A stretch of 64,000 bases of DNA from Candidatus Poribacteria bacterium. Its GTDB lineage: Bacteria > Poribacteria > WGA-4E > GCA-2687025. The translations under genes were made by a program, and so were the position numbers. The notes under the pieces are model-generated. The model searched no databases and was not told the origin of the DNA. It saw nothing but the letters and a program-made list of their open reading frames with translations. Where the stretch lies: assembly GCA_028818695.1 (NCBI GenBank), contig JAPPNK010000021.1, positions 62,001 through 126,000 of the forward strand. The letters are read 5' to 3'. Below, piece after piece: positions 8,315 through 17,296 of the stretch (within the stretch, counting starts at the first letter, position 1; the number at the start of each line of letters is the position of its first letter).

Positions 8315-9403
8315 TCACCGCCTTGCTGTGAGCGCGAGCCTGTAGATCTGCTGCGTGTGGTTCAGGAAGCGCAGCGCCTCGCGCGGGTCGTTTGTGCGGT
8401 TGATGCGCAGATGGACGGCGCCGTTTGCCGACAAGAAGCTGTAAAGCGGCCATTCGCCGTCCAAATTCAGCTGCCACGCCCTGTCGATCCGCCGCTGGTC
8501 TTGAGAGCTGCGTTCGTCGGCAAACCATGTCCATCCGTGAACGGCTTGCGCCCGCGCCCATCGACTTGCGGAGGTTCCCCAGAAGAGCGTCGCCCCTGCG
8601 CTTCCGTTTGTGAAGCGGTAAAACGGCGCGTTCGAGTCGTTGCGCGCCGCCGACATGCTCAGCCGAAGCAGCCAGTCGCGCCCAAGCAGCGCCGCCCCCT
8701 CAAGGCTCCCCTGATGCCGCCTGTCGACCCGCCGAAACCCTTTCTCGACGCCTAAGGCGATGTCGCGCAGCAGCGGGTGCAAGTTCGTTCCGTATTGCTC
8801 GCGTTGGAAGGCGTAATTCGCCTTGAGGCGCGCCTCTCTTCGGGTGACGATCTGAAACCCTGTCTGGAGCTGATGCTGAACGGAGCTGATGAGCAGGTAA
8901 TCCTCCCGCTCAACCGAGTCGTCGTAAAGCCGCCGCCGATACTGGTACGAGAACAGATTTCCGACGCTCCATTCGGCGGAGGCGTCCCAGTTGTTATAGA
9001 GATCGTTTGAGCGCTCCTGTCGATGCGCTGAGGCGCGCCAGCGCAGCGCCGGCAGAGAATCGCGCGGACGAAATTCAACCGAAGCGTCCAGCGGAAAAAA
9101 ACGCGCGTCAAACTGGTTCAAAAAGCCGTCTTCCCCCTCGTAGTTGTCCAGCGAGGGCGCAAAGGCGGCGCGCCATTGAAACCGCCCGCCCCCGCGCCGA
9201 TACTCTATCGGCGCGGACAACGAAGAGCGCAAACCAATCAGCTGCCCCGTTGAGCTGGACTCTGTGACGGTCTCAGGGTCGACGCTGATTCCAAACTCGA
9301 TATGGTTGTTCCATTCGAGCAGCGTTTGAAGCGAGGCGTTGAACTGCGCAGACGCCGCCATCGCGCAGAGCGACAGAGCCGCGCCCGCTAAAAAATGACG
9401 CAT
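8315..9403 (-). CDS. Predicted outer-membrane beta-barrel protein
   Basis: 362 residues. A clear signal peptide occupies about residues 1-19 (LAGAALSLCAMAASAQ, cleavage after ASA). The mature part has alternating polar and hydrophobic residues with many Trp, Tyr and Arg, such as FQWRAAFAPSLDNYEG and EFRPRDSLPALRWRAS, typical of transmembrane beta-strands of an outer-membrane barrel. It does not end in the usual aromatic residue. Its start lies inside the 3' end of the small lipoprotein gene (16-base overlap), so it is probably the last gene of the thioredoxin/lipoprotein group upstream. Specific role unknown; transport or sensing at the outer membrane are possible. Confidence 0.65.
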   Translation of the reverse strand: MRHFLAGAALSLCAMAASAQFNASLQTLLEWNNHIEFGISVDPETVTESSSTGQLIGLRSSLSAPIEYRRGGGRFQWRAAFAPSLDNYEGEDGFLNQFDARFFPLDASVEFRPRDSLPALRWRASAHRQERSNDLYNNWDASAEWSVGNLFSYQYRRRLYDDSVEREDYLLISSVQHQLQTGFQIVTRREARLKANYAFQREQYGTNLHPLLRDIALGVEKGFRRVDRRHQGSLEGAALLGRDWLLRLSMSAARNDSNAPFYRFTNGSAGATLFWGTSASRWARAQAVHGWTWFADERSSQDQRRIDRAWQLNLDGEWPLYSFLSANGAVHLRINRTNDPREALRFLNHTQQIYRLALTARR

Positions 9404-9645
9404 ACGCCGCCGACGCAGTTTGCGCCCGCCCTGTTGTTCGGGTTGAGCGATTCGTCCGTTTGCGACTCAACCGCCTCTAGACGCCGTATCATCTGTCCCG
9501 CCGCGTCCCGTTTCAGGCTTCGGCGAATGGAGGCGTCGTCAGAGCGCAGCTCCAGGGTCAAGTTGTCGTCAAGCAGCGTCCATGAACCGCACCCGACAGC
9601 CGAGAATATCAGCGCGGCAAGGACGACGATGCCGAATAACCGCAT
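9388..9645 (-). CDS. Small lipoprotein, shortened relative of the neighbouring TlpA-like protein
   Basis: 85 residues from the start at 9645, supported by an AAAGGA ribosome site. A lipoprotein signal peptide ends in the lipobox FSAVGC. The leader is close to that of the next upstream gene (both contain LAALI-x-SAVGCGS), and the DNA of the two leaders is similar over about 60 bases. Both also contain a MIxRLE element after the lipobox. Here the thioredoxin domain is missing; instead the protein ends in a short tail with two Cys (NCVGGVC). It is therefore probably a duplicate that lost its catalytic domain. Whether the product works as a small envelope lipoprotein is not known. Confidence 0.7.
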   Translation of the reverse strand: MRLFGIVVLAALIFSAVGCGSWTLLDDNLTLELRSDDASIRRSLKRDAAGQMIRRLEAVESQTDESLNPNNRAGANCVGGVCVIF

Positions 9646-9659
9646 ATGTTTCCTTTCTT

Positions 9660-10220
9660 TCATAATAGTCGCAGAACCGCGGTTCTTAAGACGGATAATT
9701 GATGCGTTCCTGAGAGGATCTCCACGACCAGCCCCTCTCGGTTAATGACAAATGTGACCGGAACTCTCCAGAATTCTCCATACGCTTTGTTCACTCTAGT
9801 CGTCCATTCCAAGATCGGAAAGGTAACGCCGAGCTGTTTGGCGAAATCGGGCGCGGCAGGGCTAAACGGTTTGTCCACCGAAATGGCTAGCACGGCGAAT
9901 CCTTGGTCGGCGTACGTTTCATACAATGTCTGAAGATGCCGCATATCGATGCGGCATGGCGGACACCAGGACGCCCAGAAGTTGACGAACACAACATATC
10001 CGTCGTAGTCGGAGAGCGAAACCGCCTCTCCCTCCGCCGACAGGAGCGTGAAGTCGGGAGCGGGAAAGTATTCGTCCTCCTCCAGTCGCTGAATCATCCG
10101 CTCCGCCTCGCCGCGCTTCGGGTTCTGCTGAACAATGCGCTCGTTGAAGGGCGCTGGGGAACCGCACCCGACAGCCGAAACGATCAATGCGGCAAGGGCG
10201 GCAATTCGAATGAATCTCAT
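9660..10220 (-). CDS. TlpA/ResA-like thioredoxin-fold lipoprotein (copy 2)
   Basis: 186 residues from the start at 10220, which follows an AAGGAAAG ribosome site. Lipoprotein signal with lipobox VSAVGC, a short linker, then an AhpC/TSA-thioredoxin domain starting PAPDFTLLSAEG. The active site is FWASWCPPCRID and the cis-proline loop is VPVTFVIN. Such proteins keep cysteines of exported proteins or cytochrome maturation factors reduced in the periplasm. It follows a paralogue 20 bases downstream on the same strand and shares the block VVFVNFWASWCPPCRI, so the pair arose by tandem duplication. The substrate is unknown. Confidence 0.88.
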   Translation of the reverse strand: MRFIRIAALAALIVSAVGCGSPAPFNERIVQQNPKRGEAERMIQRLEEDEYFPAPDFTLLSAEGEAVSLSDYDGYVVFVNFWASWCPPCRIDMRHLQTLYETYADQGFAVLAISVDKPFSPAAPDFAKQLGVTFPILEWTTRVNKAYGEFWRVPVTFVINREGLVVEILSGTHQLSVLRTAVLRLL

Positions 10221-10239
10221 CGCGTTCTTTCCTTCTGCG

Positions 10240-10746
10240 TCATAAATGTCTGAGCAGCGCCGCTTCAAAAATCTCATACGGCTGCTCTCCAAGAAGCGTC
10301 TCGGCGATCCGCCCTTGACGGTCGATGACAAAGGTGGTCGGTATCGCCGTAATGCTTCCATACGCCTCATTCACTTCAGCTGTCCCCTTTAAAACGGGAA
10401 AAGTCAGCCCCAGCTCCGCCGCGAAGGCGGGCGCGTCCGGCTCAAACGGATCGTCCAACGAAACCGCCAGAATAACAAAATTTTTATCGGCGTGCGCCTC
10501 AAACAGCTCCTGCAGATGCGGCATCTCGATACGGCATGGCGGACACCAGGACGCCCAGAAGTTGACGAACACGACATGCCCCTCATACTCGGAGAGCGAG
10601 ACCATCGTTCCCTCCGCCGACAGGAGCGTGAAGTCGGGCGCGGCAGGGCGTTGATCCGTCGGGTCGGGCATGTTCTCCTCTTCGCCGCAGCCGGCGGCGA
10701 ATCCGCAGAGAACCGCCAAAAGAAAGGCGCATGCTGATCTGCGCAT
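10240..10746 (-). CDS. TlpA/ResA-like thioredoxin-fold lipoprotein (copy 1)
   Basis: 168 residues from the start at 10746, chosen because it has an AAGGAG site and because the start ATG shares one base with the stop of the M60-type peptidase gene (TGATG), a usual coupling arrangement. Lipobox FAAGC, then APDFTLLSAEG and the redox site SWCPPCRIEM; cis-proline loop IPTTFVID. Predicted to be a membrane-tethered periplasmic thiol-disulfide oxidoreductase. The downstream paralogue is about half identical by eye over the thioredoxin domain. Confidence 0.88.
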   Translation of the reverse strand: MRRSACAFLLAVLCGFAAGCGEEENMPDPTDQRPAAPDFTLLSAEGTMVSLSEYEGHVVFVNFWASWCPPCRIEMPHLQELFEAHADKNFVILAVSLDDPFEPDAPAFAAELGLTFPVLKGTAEVNEAYGSITAIPTTFVIDRQGRIAETLLGEQPYEIFEAALLRHL

Positions 10747-12911
10747 CAGTCGCTCCTTCTTGCCGCGCTCTCTTGGAACGGAGCCGGCAGCCAGACAGGC
10801 AGGTCGCGGAGCGACTCGCGCGCCGCGTCGGAGGTCGGCACGCCCCATGCCTCAAAGAACGGGCCAAGGTTTCGCCCGACATTTCTTGAGAAGCGCTTCA
10901 TCCATTCATCGCGGCGCGCGTTGTCGTCGCGTATGGGCGCGTCATACCCCGCAAACACCTCTTTGAAGGCGTCCCAGCCGAATTCATCGATCATCTGCGC
11001 ATACATCGCCAGCGCGAGAAACGGCTCCTTCTTCCATGTGTCGAACGGCGCGCCTTCTTCGGCATGCCGCCGCGCCGCGTTCAGTATCGCCTGCTCCGTC
11101 ATCGAGTCGCGCGCCTCATGCAGCGGTATCCCGCACACCTTCTCATACACATACAGCGTGAACAGGTTGCAGGTCACCTCCACCGTCCCGTTGAATGTCC
11201 AGTTGGGCGACTGGAAATTATGCCCCAGTTCATGGTAATGCCCCCAGCTGCCTTTCATCAGCTGCGCAGGGTCAAGCGACCGCTCCGCCACATCCAGATG
11301 CGTCATGATCGGATACCCCGCATGCATGTATCCCGCCGAAATCTGCGTGTCTGGAACAATCCGCTCCGGCCGTTTCCTCGGCTCAGGCTCCGACGCCAGA
11401 TCGACGCATGCGTCCATGACGCGGCTCCAGAACCGCATCGTCTCGTCGGGGCTGTCTAAGTCTCTCACAGCGGAGGAAGGCACCGTCAAGATGATCTGTT
11501 CCGCCTCCAGCTCCGCCCATGGCCCAGGGTAATGCCGAATCGTATCGCGCCATTCGTCCAGATCGGTTTCGCCAAGGACATAATACGGCGCGCGGACAGC
11601 TCCCTTGACGACCGCCTGAATCGTCTTTTCATGCTGATTGCGCGGGACATCGATATAGATGAGACCGCCGAACGCATTCGCCGCGTAGGTTGTTTTGGAT
11701 TGGATCGCTTCAGCGGTCGCAATCTGCGGGGCGCGCCTCCATTCGGACTTGTTCCACAGCTTGTCGGTATGCGCTCCGATGCGGACTTTCAGCCCGATGT
11801 CGACCGCCTCCTGCGGCGTTTCAACTTCAATGAGCGCGCCCGGCGCCGCATAAAGACCCGTACTGCGCCATCCATGCCAGCTCAGGCGGACGGAAATCGT
11901 CGTCGGTAGAGCTTTCGGCGCGTCGGCCGGCACAGCGCCTGGGAAAAATTTGGCGGCTGGATGAGGCTTGATCCGCTGCGGCGGCGTCTGCTCCAGCTGA
12001 ATCATGTCGCGCGTCAAGGCGAGTATGTCTTTCGGCTGGCTCGGTTTCAGCGGCGCGTCCGGCCTCGGCAGAGTCTGTTCCTCTCCGATGAGCGCGTCCA
12101 CTTTTGAGTTGAAGGCAACGTCGCCGGGAGGGACGGCGCGCATCGCCCGCGCGATGAGCCATGACGCCTGCCGCGTCTCGCCGGACGAAACGCCCTCGCC
12201 GTTCAGCGCGTCTAAGGCGAGGAGAGCGTTCAGCCGTTCCATGTTCGGTTGAATCTCCGCCTTACGGAGATATCCGTCGCCCCAGAAGAGTCCGTATTTG
12301 CCGAGGAGGCGGTTGCCGGGATGTTCGTGTACCGTTTTGCCGGGGTTCAGCTGCAGCCATCCCCAAACGAGGCCTGCCGTGACGAGTCCGCCGCCCGCTT
12401 CAAGATACGCCTGGATAGATTCCGCTTCGCCCGCGTCCAGGTCGTGCGCGTCAACGCACAGGGCGGCGTATCGGCTCAGACCTGTCAGCTGGGAGATGCG
12501 CCGCGCATGCGCCGTTTCGAAGCCGTTCTCATTTAAGTACTGCGCGAGAGGCGGCGCGTTCCTCCCTCCGCTGCGTTGGACGACGGCGATCTGCCCCTTC
12601 CGTCCGTTCGACGTCCATCGGACAGCGTTCAGGAGCGCCCGCCCGCCGGCGCGGTTCAGGTAGGCGCCATGTCCAAAGGCTGCGGCTCTGCCCTTTCCCG
12701 CCAGGACGGCCGCCGCTGCCGGCTCCCACAGGTTCGCGCCCGTCTGCCCGGCGGCGAAGGCGAAGGCGCGCTCGCTCGTCAACACAAACGGACCGGGCAG
12801 CGCGCCCCGCGGAGTCGCAATCTCTTCAACGCCCTCCAACAGCTCCGCGAGATGGTTTTCCATCTCGCCTGATGCGGAAATCATAACGGTCAACAACGTT
12901 TCGACGATCAT
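10746..12911 (-). CDS. M60/enhancin-like zinc metallopeptidase
   Basis: 721 residues. The C-terminal half has the gluzincin motif H560-E-L-G-H564 with a downstream Glu at residue 578 in GTVEVTC, the HExxH...E spacing of peptidase family M60, whose members include enhancins, mucin-degrading enzymes and the TCAF proteins. The N-terminal part (about residues 50-230; LLNAVRW, YLEAGGGLVTAG) resembles the glutamine amidotransferase-like domain that precedes M60 in TCAF-type proteins. A beta-rich region follows (VRLSWHGWRSTGLYAAPGA), typical of the family and thought to recognise carbohydrate. No convincing signal peptide is visible. Known M60 enzymes cut glycoproteins; that activity here is inference. 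The gene is followed by thiol-redox lipoproteins with a one-base overlap. Confidence 0.85.
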   Translation of the reverse strand: MIVETLLTVMISASGEMENHLAELLEGVEEIATPRGALPGPFVLTSERAFAFAAGQTGANLWEPAAAAVLAGKGRAAAFGHGAYLNRAGGRALLNAVRWTSNGRKGQIAVVQRSGGRNAPPLAQYLNENGFETAHARRISQLTGLSRYAALCVDAHDLDAGEAESIQAYLEAGGGLVTAGLVWGWLQLNPGKTVHEHPGNRLLGKYGLFWGDGYLRKAEIQPNMERLNALLALDALNGEGVSSGETRQASWLIARAMRAVPPGDVAFNSKVDALIGEEQTLPRPDAPLKPSQPKDILALTRDMIQLEQTPPQRIKPHPAAKFFPGAVPADAPKALPTTISVRLSWHGWRSTGLYAAPGALIEVETPQEAVDIGLKVRIGAHTDKLWNKSEWRRAPQIATAEAIQSKTTYAANAFGGLIYIDVPRNQHEKTIQAVVKGAVRAPYYVLGETDLDEWRDTIRHYPGPWAELEAEQIILTVPSSAVRDLDSPDETMRFWSRVMDACVDLASEPEPRKRPERIVPDTQISAGYMHAGYPIMTHLDVAERSLDPAQLMKGSWGHYHELGHNFQSPNWTFNGTVEVTCNLFTLYVYEKVCGIPLHEARDSMTEQAILNAARRHAEEGAPFDTWKKEPFLALAMYAQMIDEFGWDAFKEVFAGYDAPIRDDNARRDEWMKRFSRNVGRNLGPFFEAWGVPTSDAARESLRDLPVWLPAPFQESAARRSD

Positions 12912-12929
12912 CGCTAGCCCTTTTCTTGT

Positions 12930-15170
12930 CTAAGCGGATGGGTTGGACGGTTCTTGTTGAGGAATCGATTCAGGCTCGCCGACCGCCGTGAAGACCGCTT
13001 CCACCGCGGAAGAGACGGCTCCCTCAAAGGCGAGTCGGACGAGATTGTTTTTGGACGCAAGCGTCGGCAAGGAGCCGTCTAACGGCGCGGCTCCTAAATC
13101 GTTCCAGTTCGCGTCGGCGAGGCGCCCCCCGCTTTTCCCTTCTAAAAGAAGATACTGCCCAGGTTCCAGCTTGCATGGGATCTGTATCGACTGAAAACCG
13201 ATCTCCAGCCGTATGTTTTGAACGGCGCCTTCCGCCGCTCTGAACGCCGCTTGAACCAACTGCGCCGCATACGGGTTCTCGACGCTCCATTCCGCATGGT
13301 CAGGTTCGCCCGGCTGCCGCTCCTCTTTTTCGACTCGGCGGGCGGGAGTGATCATGACGGGGCGCAGGTTCCATCCGCCCTCACTGACGCGCAGCTGAAA
13401 CTCGGCGGTCGGATCGCGCAGCCGTTCGCGCTGCTCATCGGTGAACGCCCCCTGCGCCCGCGCTGTTTCCCACTGCTTGACCGCTTCCAGTACGGCGTCC
13501 GTCTGTCCGTTGCCGCGGAGCGCGTCCAGCCCTGTTGCGATGGAAAAACCGGCGTTATACCCCGCCGCCTTCGCTAAAACCCATTCCATGTCGGAGCGGG
13601 AGGTGGCGGGTATGTTCCCGCCCGCCAGACGCAACTGAAACCATCCGAGCATCGGCGGAAACAGGTTGCGCTCAAAGTACGCCTGGTTTTTAAAACGGTA
13701 TTCAGGCATCCCCTCGCGCATGGCGGCGCCCCATGGCTCGCCCCAGTTCATGCGCGTGTGGATATGCCAGTTGTAATGGAACAGCTGACTCGCGTCGTTC
13801 ACGATCTCGCCGTCGCATCCGTCGTAAAACCGCTGAACGAACCGATGACGCGCGTAGGCGCCATGCCCCGTTCGCTCGCATCCTTCCAAGCCGTCGAAGG
13901 AGATCTGTCGAATATCCGCCTTGTTGTAAATCTCAACAAGCCGGTCGATCATCTCATCCTGCATCTCAAGGTCGGGAAAGAAAACGCGGTAGGGATGGTC
14001 AATCAGCTTGCCGACTCGAGCGCCTGCGCGGTGGACGCCCGCCTGCGTATTGAACGCCCCGCGTTGACAACCGACCAGCGCCGCGCCTCCGTTGCTCTTC
14101 TCAACCGCCCCATACTGAACAATCTCTTCGCCAATCAGAACGGCAGAGAGCGCTCCTTTTTCTTTGAACGGATCGACATCTTCTATGGGAATCTCCGCCG
14201 CTTCCGCGTCGATATCCTCGGCAAGCCGCGAACCTTCTGGGTTCCTCAAGCGCGCGTCCGGCTTCGGGGACACATACGGATCGTTCGTCGTGATAAAGTT
14301 GGTGAGCGTGTGAAGCCCTAGCCGAAAGCCTTTTTCAGCGGCGCGCCGGCTGCAGCGTATGAGGCTCTCGTCGCCGTCGGGAAAGGAGCCGGCGCCGAGC
14401 AGAAACTTGCCCCACGTCGCAAACGGATGCCCATGGTAGAGATACCGCAGCCCGGCGCGCTGCGCGTATTCGATCAGCTCGTCCAGATTCTCTTCGCTAA
14501 AGCCGGCGATCATGTACGCTTCGCGCGCGTGTTGCGCTGTTTTTGTCCATTCGCCGTCTAAAACGGGGTGCGGCAGCCCCTCCTCCAGCTCAATCTGTCC
14601 GATCGTTTCGAGCGCCGCTTCGCGCGGACATGCAAACAACGCGATCTTGGAGCCAATCAGCCCTTCGTCCGCTTCGAGCGTATACGCTTGCAGGTCGGCG
14701 CCCCGCTCCGTTTCGGCAGCCGCATGCTCATGATGTCCCGTTCCGCAGCCGGCGTGTCCTCCTGCGGTTTGCATGGAAAGCGCCTGTATGCCGACGGCGA
14801 CCGTCTGTCCCCGCGCGACGCCGACCGTCTCGCCGATGGAGCCTTGGACGTTCGTTTTGAAGGGACCCCATTGCGCCGCTTCAGGCGTCTCGCCCTCAAC
14901 GCTGACAATTTCTAGGCGCAGATGCGTCTCTTTGCCCTCGGTTTGAACGGCGATCTTGGACGCCCCGAAGTCCAGATGGACGGTTCCGTCCTCTGCCGTT
15001 TCGGCGTTGATAGGCGCATAAAATTCGCCGCCGGCGACGATTTGCAGCGCTGGCGCGTCTTCCGCCAACAGACTCTCGCTCGTCGGTTGATAGGTCAACT
15101 GGACGGTTCTCCCCTGCGGGTCAAGTTCCAGCGCAAGGTTTCCGCCGTTGAGATGGATGTTCGATCTCAT
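12930..15170 (-). CDS. TIM-barrel glycosidase-like protein
   Basis: 746 residues from the start at 15170, which has a GGAGGA ribosome site. The first 240 residues are beta-rich (LALELDPQGRTVQLTY). A central region resembles a glycosidase TIM barrel: AGLRYLYHGHPF, FRLGLHTLTNFI, then ISFDGLEGCERTGHG, where Asp after a beta-strand would be a plausible catalytic residue, and EIVNDAS. This strand-Asp pattern recalls clan D (alpha-galactosidase-like) enzymes. The last 150 residues are again beta-rich and carbohydrate-binding-like (LEPGQYLLLEGKSGG). No signal peptide. The following gene, 18 bases downstream, is the M60-type peptidase, so a joint role in breaking down glycoproteins is possible. The family is not identified exactly. 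Confidence 0.6.
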   Translation of the reverse strand: MRSNIHLNGGNLALELDPQGRTVQLTYQPTSESLLAEDAPALQIVAGGEFYAPINAETAEDGTVHLDFGASKIAVQTEGKETHLRLEIVSVEGETPEAAQWGPFKTNVQGSIGETVGVARGQTVAVGIQALSMQTAGGHAGCGTGHHEHAAAETERGADLQAYTLEADEGLIGSKIALFACPREAALETIGQIELEEGLPHPVLDGEWTKTAQHAREAYMIAGFSEENLDELIEYAQRAGLRYLYHGHPFATWGKFLLGAGSFPDGDESLIRCSRRAAEKGFRLGLHTLTNFITTNDPYVSPKPDARLRNPEGSRLAEDIDAEAAEIPIEDVDPFKEKGALSAVLIGEEIVQYGAVEKSNGGAALVGCQRGAFNTQAGVHRAGARVGKLIDHPYRVFFPDLEMQDEMIDRLVEIYNKADIRQISFDGLEGCERTGHGAYARHRFVQRFYDGCDGEIVNDASQLFHYNWHIHTRMNWGEPWGAAMREGMPEYRFKNQAYFERNLFPPMLGWFQLRLAGGNIPATSRSDMEWVLAKAAGYNAGFSIATGLDALRGNGQTDAVLEAVKQWETARAQGAFTDEQRERLRDPTAEFQLRVSEGGWNLRPVMITPARRVEKEERQPGEPDHAEWSVENPYAAQLVQAAFRAAEGAVQNIRLEIGFQSIQIPCKLEPGQYLLLEGKSGGRLADANWNDLGAAPLDGSLPTLASKNNLVRLAFEGAVSSAVEAVFTAVGEPESIPQQEPSNPSA

Positions 15171-15192
15171 TCTGTTCCTCCATAGACGCCTT

Positions 15193-15221
15193 ATCATACC
15201 TGTTTTGGCTGAGATTCGCAA
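15193..15221 (-). promoter_or_regulatory. Promoter-like site of the glycosidase-like/M60/TlpA run
   Basis: Minus-strand TTGCGA (complement of 15216-15221), 17-base spacer, TATGAT (complement of 15193-15198). The -10 ends 22 bases before the start codon at 15170, leaving a short leader with a GGAGGA site. Divergent to the promoter-like site at 15261-15289. Confidence 0.5.
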
Positions 15222-15260
15222 ACCGCTTGCAAAATGGCGGCGCCCCCATAAAGATAATGA

Positions 15261-15289
15261 TTGCGCTGCGCCCTGCGCTCATGTATCAT
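15261..15289 (+). promoter_or_regulatory. Promoter-like site of the M15-like peptidase gene
   Basis: TTGCGC at 15261-15266 and TATCAT at 15284-15289 with a 17-base spacer; the start codon is 54 bases downstream. Same pattern as at 23852-23880 and 38527-38555. Confidence 0.5.
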
Positions 15290-15342
15290 GCTTGTAAGAT
15301 TGTTTTCGGAACCGATGGAGATAGAAAAGAAAGGACGCCGAC

Positions 15343-16512
15343 ATGACGATCTGGACGCCGCAAAACGCTGACACGAAACGATTCGCTCTTCGAATGACGC
15401 TGTTTACCGCCGCCCTTGTCGCTGTTGCGGTCGGGGGATGGTTCCTGTCCACTGCCGCGCACAGCTCAGTGCTGATTCCATTGGACAAATGCGATTGTGT
15501 CCCAGAGAACGGGCTGTCTCTCAGAAGCTGGAAAGCGGGACGAGCAAACTATAGGGCGTTCACCTTCGTCACGAACGAGCAAACAAAATGCGATCTCTAC
15601 GCGAGAGTCAGTTATAACGATCCCTCCGAGGGGGACATCCATCCAAAAAGGTACACATGGGCCTTCACGTCTATGTCCCATGGATTTGAGTTTGCAATGA
15701 CAATGCGGAAGTATATGCATCACTTCTTATTCTGGGGAGACGGCGTCGGCGATCCGCATCAGCCCTCGAAACATCCCAGCAACGGCCGCGGCGACAAACC
15801 GATGAAGATCAAAATCCGTTTCCTCGCAATTTTCGAATGCCTGCCTGCGTGCGCCACTTGCCCAATCGGATGCCCCCATGCAAACAGCAGCAAAGGCAAG
15901 CAAGTCACATACTATCTGCGGCAGGACCTGAAGCAGGACGAAATTGACGAGATGCGGCAGGAGTATGTCGACCATGATGATCACCCTAAGTTTGGCGCGA
16001 TTTCCGTACCCAGCCGCCGCATCTTCGGCCCGAAGAACATATATGTGACCGAGCCGGACAGTTACGATTATATGGTTGACAAGGGACTTGCCTCCTTCCA
16101 TGAAAGCTGGGCGAGACAGTGCACGATTATATTGAGAAGTCATGTGATAAAGAATCTGAAAAAACAGGGGATGGGAGAAAAGGAGGCAGAAAAGGAGGCG
16201 GAAAAGCATACGCTCACGATGGATCATCTGCCGATCAACAGCGGCTATCGGAATCCCGAGCACAACTGGGAGCATGTGAAGGCGCAAGGATACAACCCGG
16301 CTTGGCACAGCCCTCATCAATACGGCGGCGCGTTAGATGTCAGCGCACTCAATATTGATATGGACGACGACGGAGAGCGCGGCACGGAGGCGGACAAAGA
16401 TCTGATGCTTGAGGCCGCAGAAGCGTCGTTTAGGGAACTTAGCGTAACGGGCAGCAAATACAAGTACACAAATACCAGCCATGTCCATGCGGAATGGAGG
16501 CCTAAAATATGA
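15343..16512 (+). CDS. Membrane-anchored M15-like zinc peptidase
   Basis: 389 residues. One membrane segment at about 18-36 places the rest outside the cytoplasmic membrane. The C-terminal 110 residues match the M15 (D-alanyl-D-alanine carboxypeptidase/VanY-like) zinc-site pattern: NSGYRNPEHN, then SPH325-QYGGALD332, and finally H380-V-H382-AEW at the very C-terminus. In M15 enzymes the His, Asp and last His bind zinc and cut peptidoglycan peptides. The region before it holds Cys pairs (CLPACATCPIGCP at about 165-180) of unknown role. Upstream is a purine-rich site (AAAGGA). It overlaps the next gene by 4 bases, pointing to a functional pair. Metal-site assignment is from pattern reading only. 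Confidence 0.75.
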   Translation: MTIWTPQNADTKRFALRMTLFTAALVAVAVGGWFLSTAAHSSVLIPLDKCDCVPENGLSLRSWKAGRANYRAFTFVTNEQTKCDLYARVSYNDPSEGDIHPKRYTWAFTSMSHGFEFAMTMRKYMHHFLFWGDGVGDPHQPSKHPSNGRGDKPMKIKIRFLAIFECLPACATCPIGCPHANSSKGKQVTYYLRQDLKQDEIDEMRQEYVDHDDHPKFGAISVPSRRIFGPKNIYVTEPDSYDYMVDKGLASFHESWARQCTIILRSHVIKNLKKQGMGEKEAEKEAEKHTLTMDHLPINSGYRNPEHNWEHVKAQGYNPAWHSPHQYGGALDVSALNIDMDDDGERGTEADKDLMLEAAEASFRELSVTGSKYKYTNTSHVHAEWRPKI

Positions 16513-17264
16513 GGACCCGCACACTCGCAAGGATCATGTTGGCGGCCGGGGTCTGTGTTTTGTTGGCGTTTGGATACATGGCGCTCAAATATGGAGGCAA
16601 ACCAGAGCAGGAGCCTGAGATCATTCAAACGCCGAAGACGCAGCCCCCCGCTCCTGAACCGGAGTCGCAAGTGCCTGTTCCCACGCCTTTAAAGGTCAAG
16701 CCGTCGGTTGATCCCACAGAAAGCGCCAACGCCCCAGACGCGCCGTTGGACCCTGACGCGTCTGCCTGGGAAAAGGTGGAGCATATTCGTAACAACCTGC
16801 ATCTCTACGGAACCTTCCACCCGGACGCCGACGAGATTATCGCGCAATTGTGGCCGCCGCCGGAAGACTTTTTGAACGAAACAGGGGGCCTTACTGAGAG
16901 CGGCGAATTCATTCATGACGAAGAGGCAGGTGAGCGGGTGGTTGCTCTTTTCGATCGGCTGATCGCATTGAACGATCCGCGCGCCGCGGAGCTGATCGCA
17001 CGGTATGAATACGAGGTTGGAAGAGGGGGAAGCAGCGGGTGGCCGCGAGCGCTGGTGGACTTGGGCGCGCCAAGCATTCCCTTCTTGTTGGATCATGTAA
17101 AGATGGAGGATGGCACGTCAAGGTCTTCTGTGGCCGTGCAGTTGAAAAGGATCGTCAACCGCCATCCCGATTTGGATTCCGACATCGTGACCGATATTCT
17201 TGAGCCGCTGTTTGAAGAACATAAATGGCTGATCCAGCAGTACCAGGAAATGGGCATATTGTAA
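16509..17264 (+). CDS. Unknown membrane-anchored protein, partner of the M15-like peptidase
   Basis: 251 residues: N-terminal membrane segment (about 8-27), a Pro/Glu-rich spacer (PEPESQVPVPTP), then a helical domain of about 170 residues ending in the outer compartment. The helical part (ERVVALFDRLIALNDPRAAELIARYEYE) has the look of HEAT-like or TPR-like repeats, but no defined family. The start overlaps the peptidase stop by 4 bases, so the two are coupled. A decayed copy of its N-terminal portion follows directly downstream. Confidence 0.7.
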   Translation: MRTRTLARIMLAAGVCVLLAFGYMALKYGGKPEQEPEIIQTPKTQPPAPEPESQVPVPTPLKVKPSVDPTESANAPDAPLDPDASAWEKVEHIRNNLHLYGTFHPDADEIIAQLWPPPEDFLNETGGLTESGEFIHDEEAGERVVALFDRLIALNDPRAAELIARYEYEVGRGGSSGWPRALVDLGAPSIPFLLDHVKMEDGTSRSSVAVQLKRIVNRHPDLDSDIVTDILEPLFEEHKWLIQQYQEMGIL

Positions 17265-17296
17265 TCCTGATTTCTCCTTGGGAGCCTTAGGAATGA

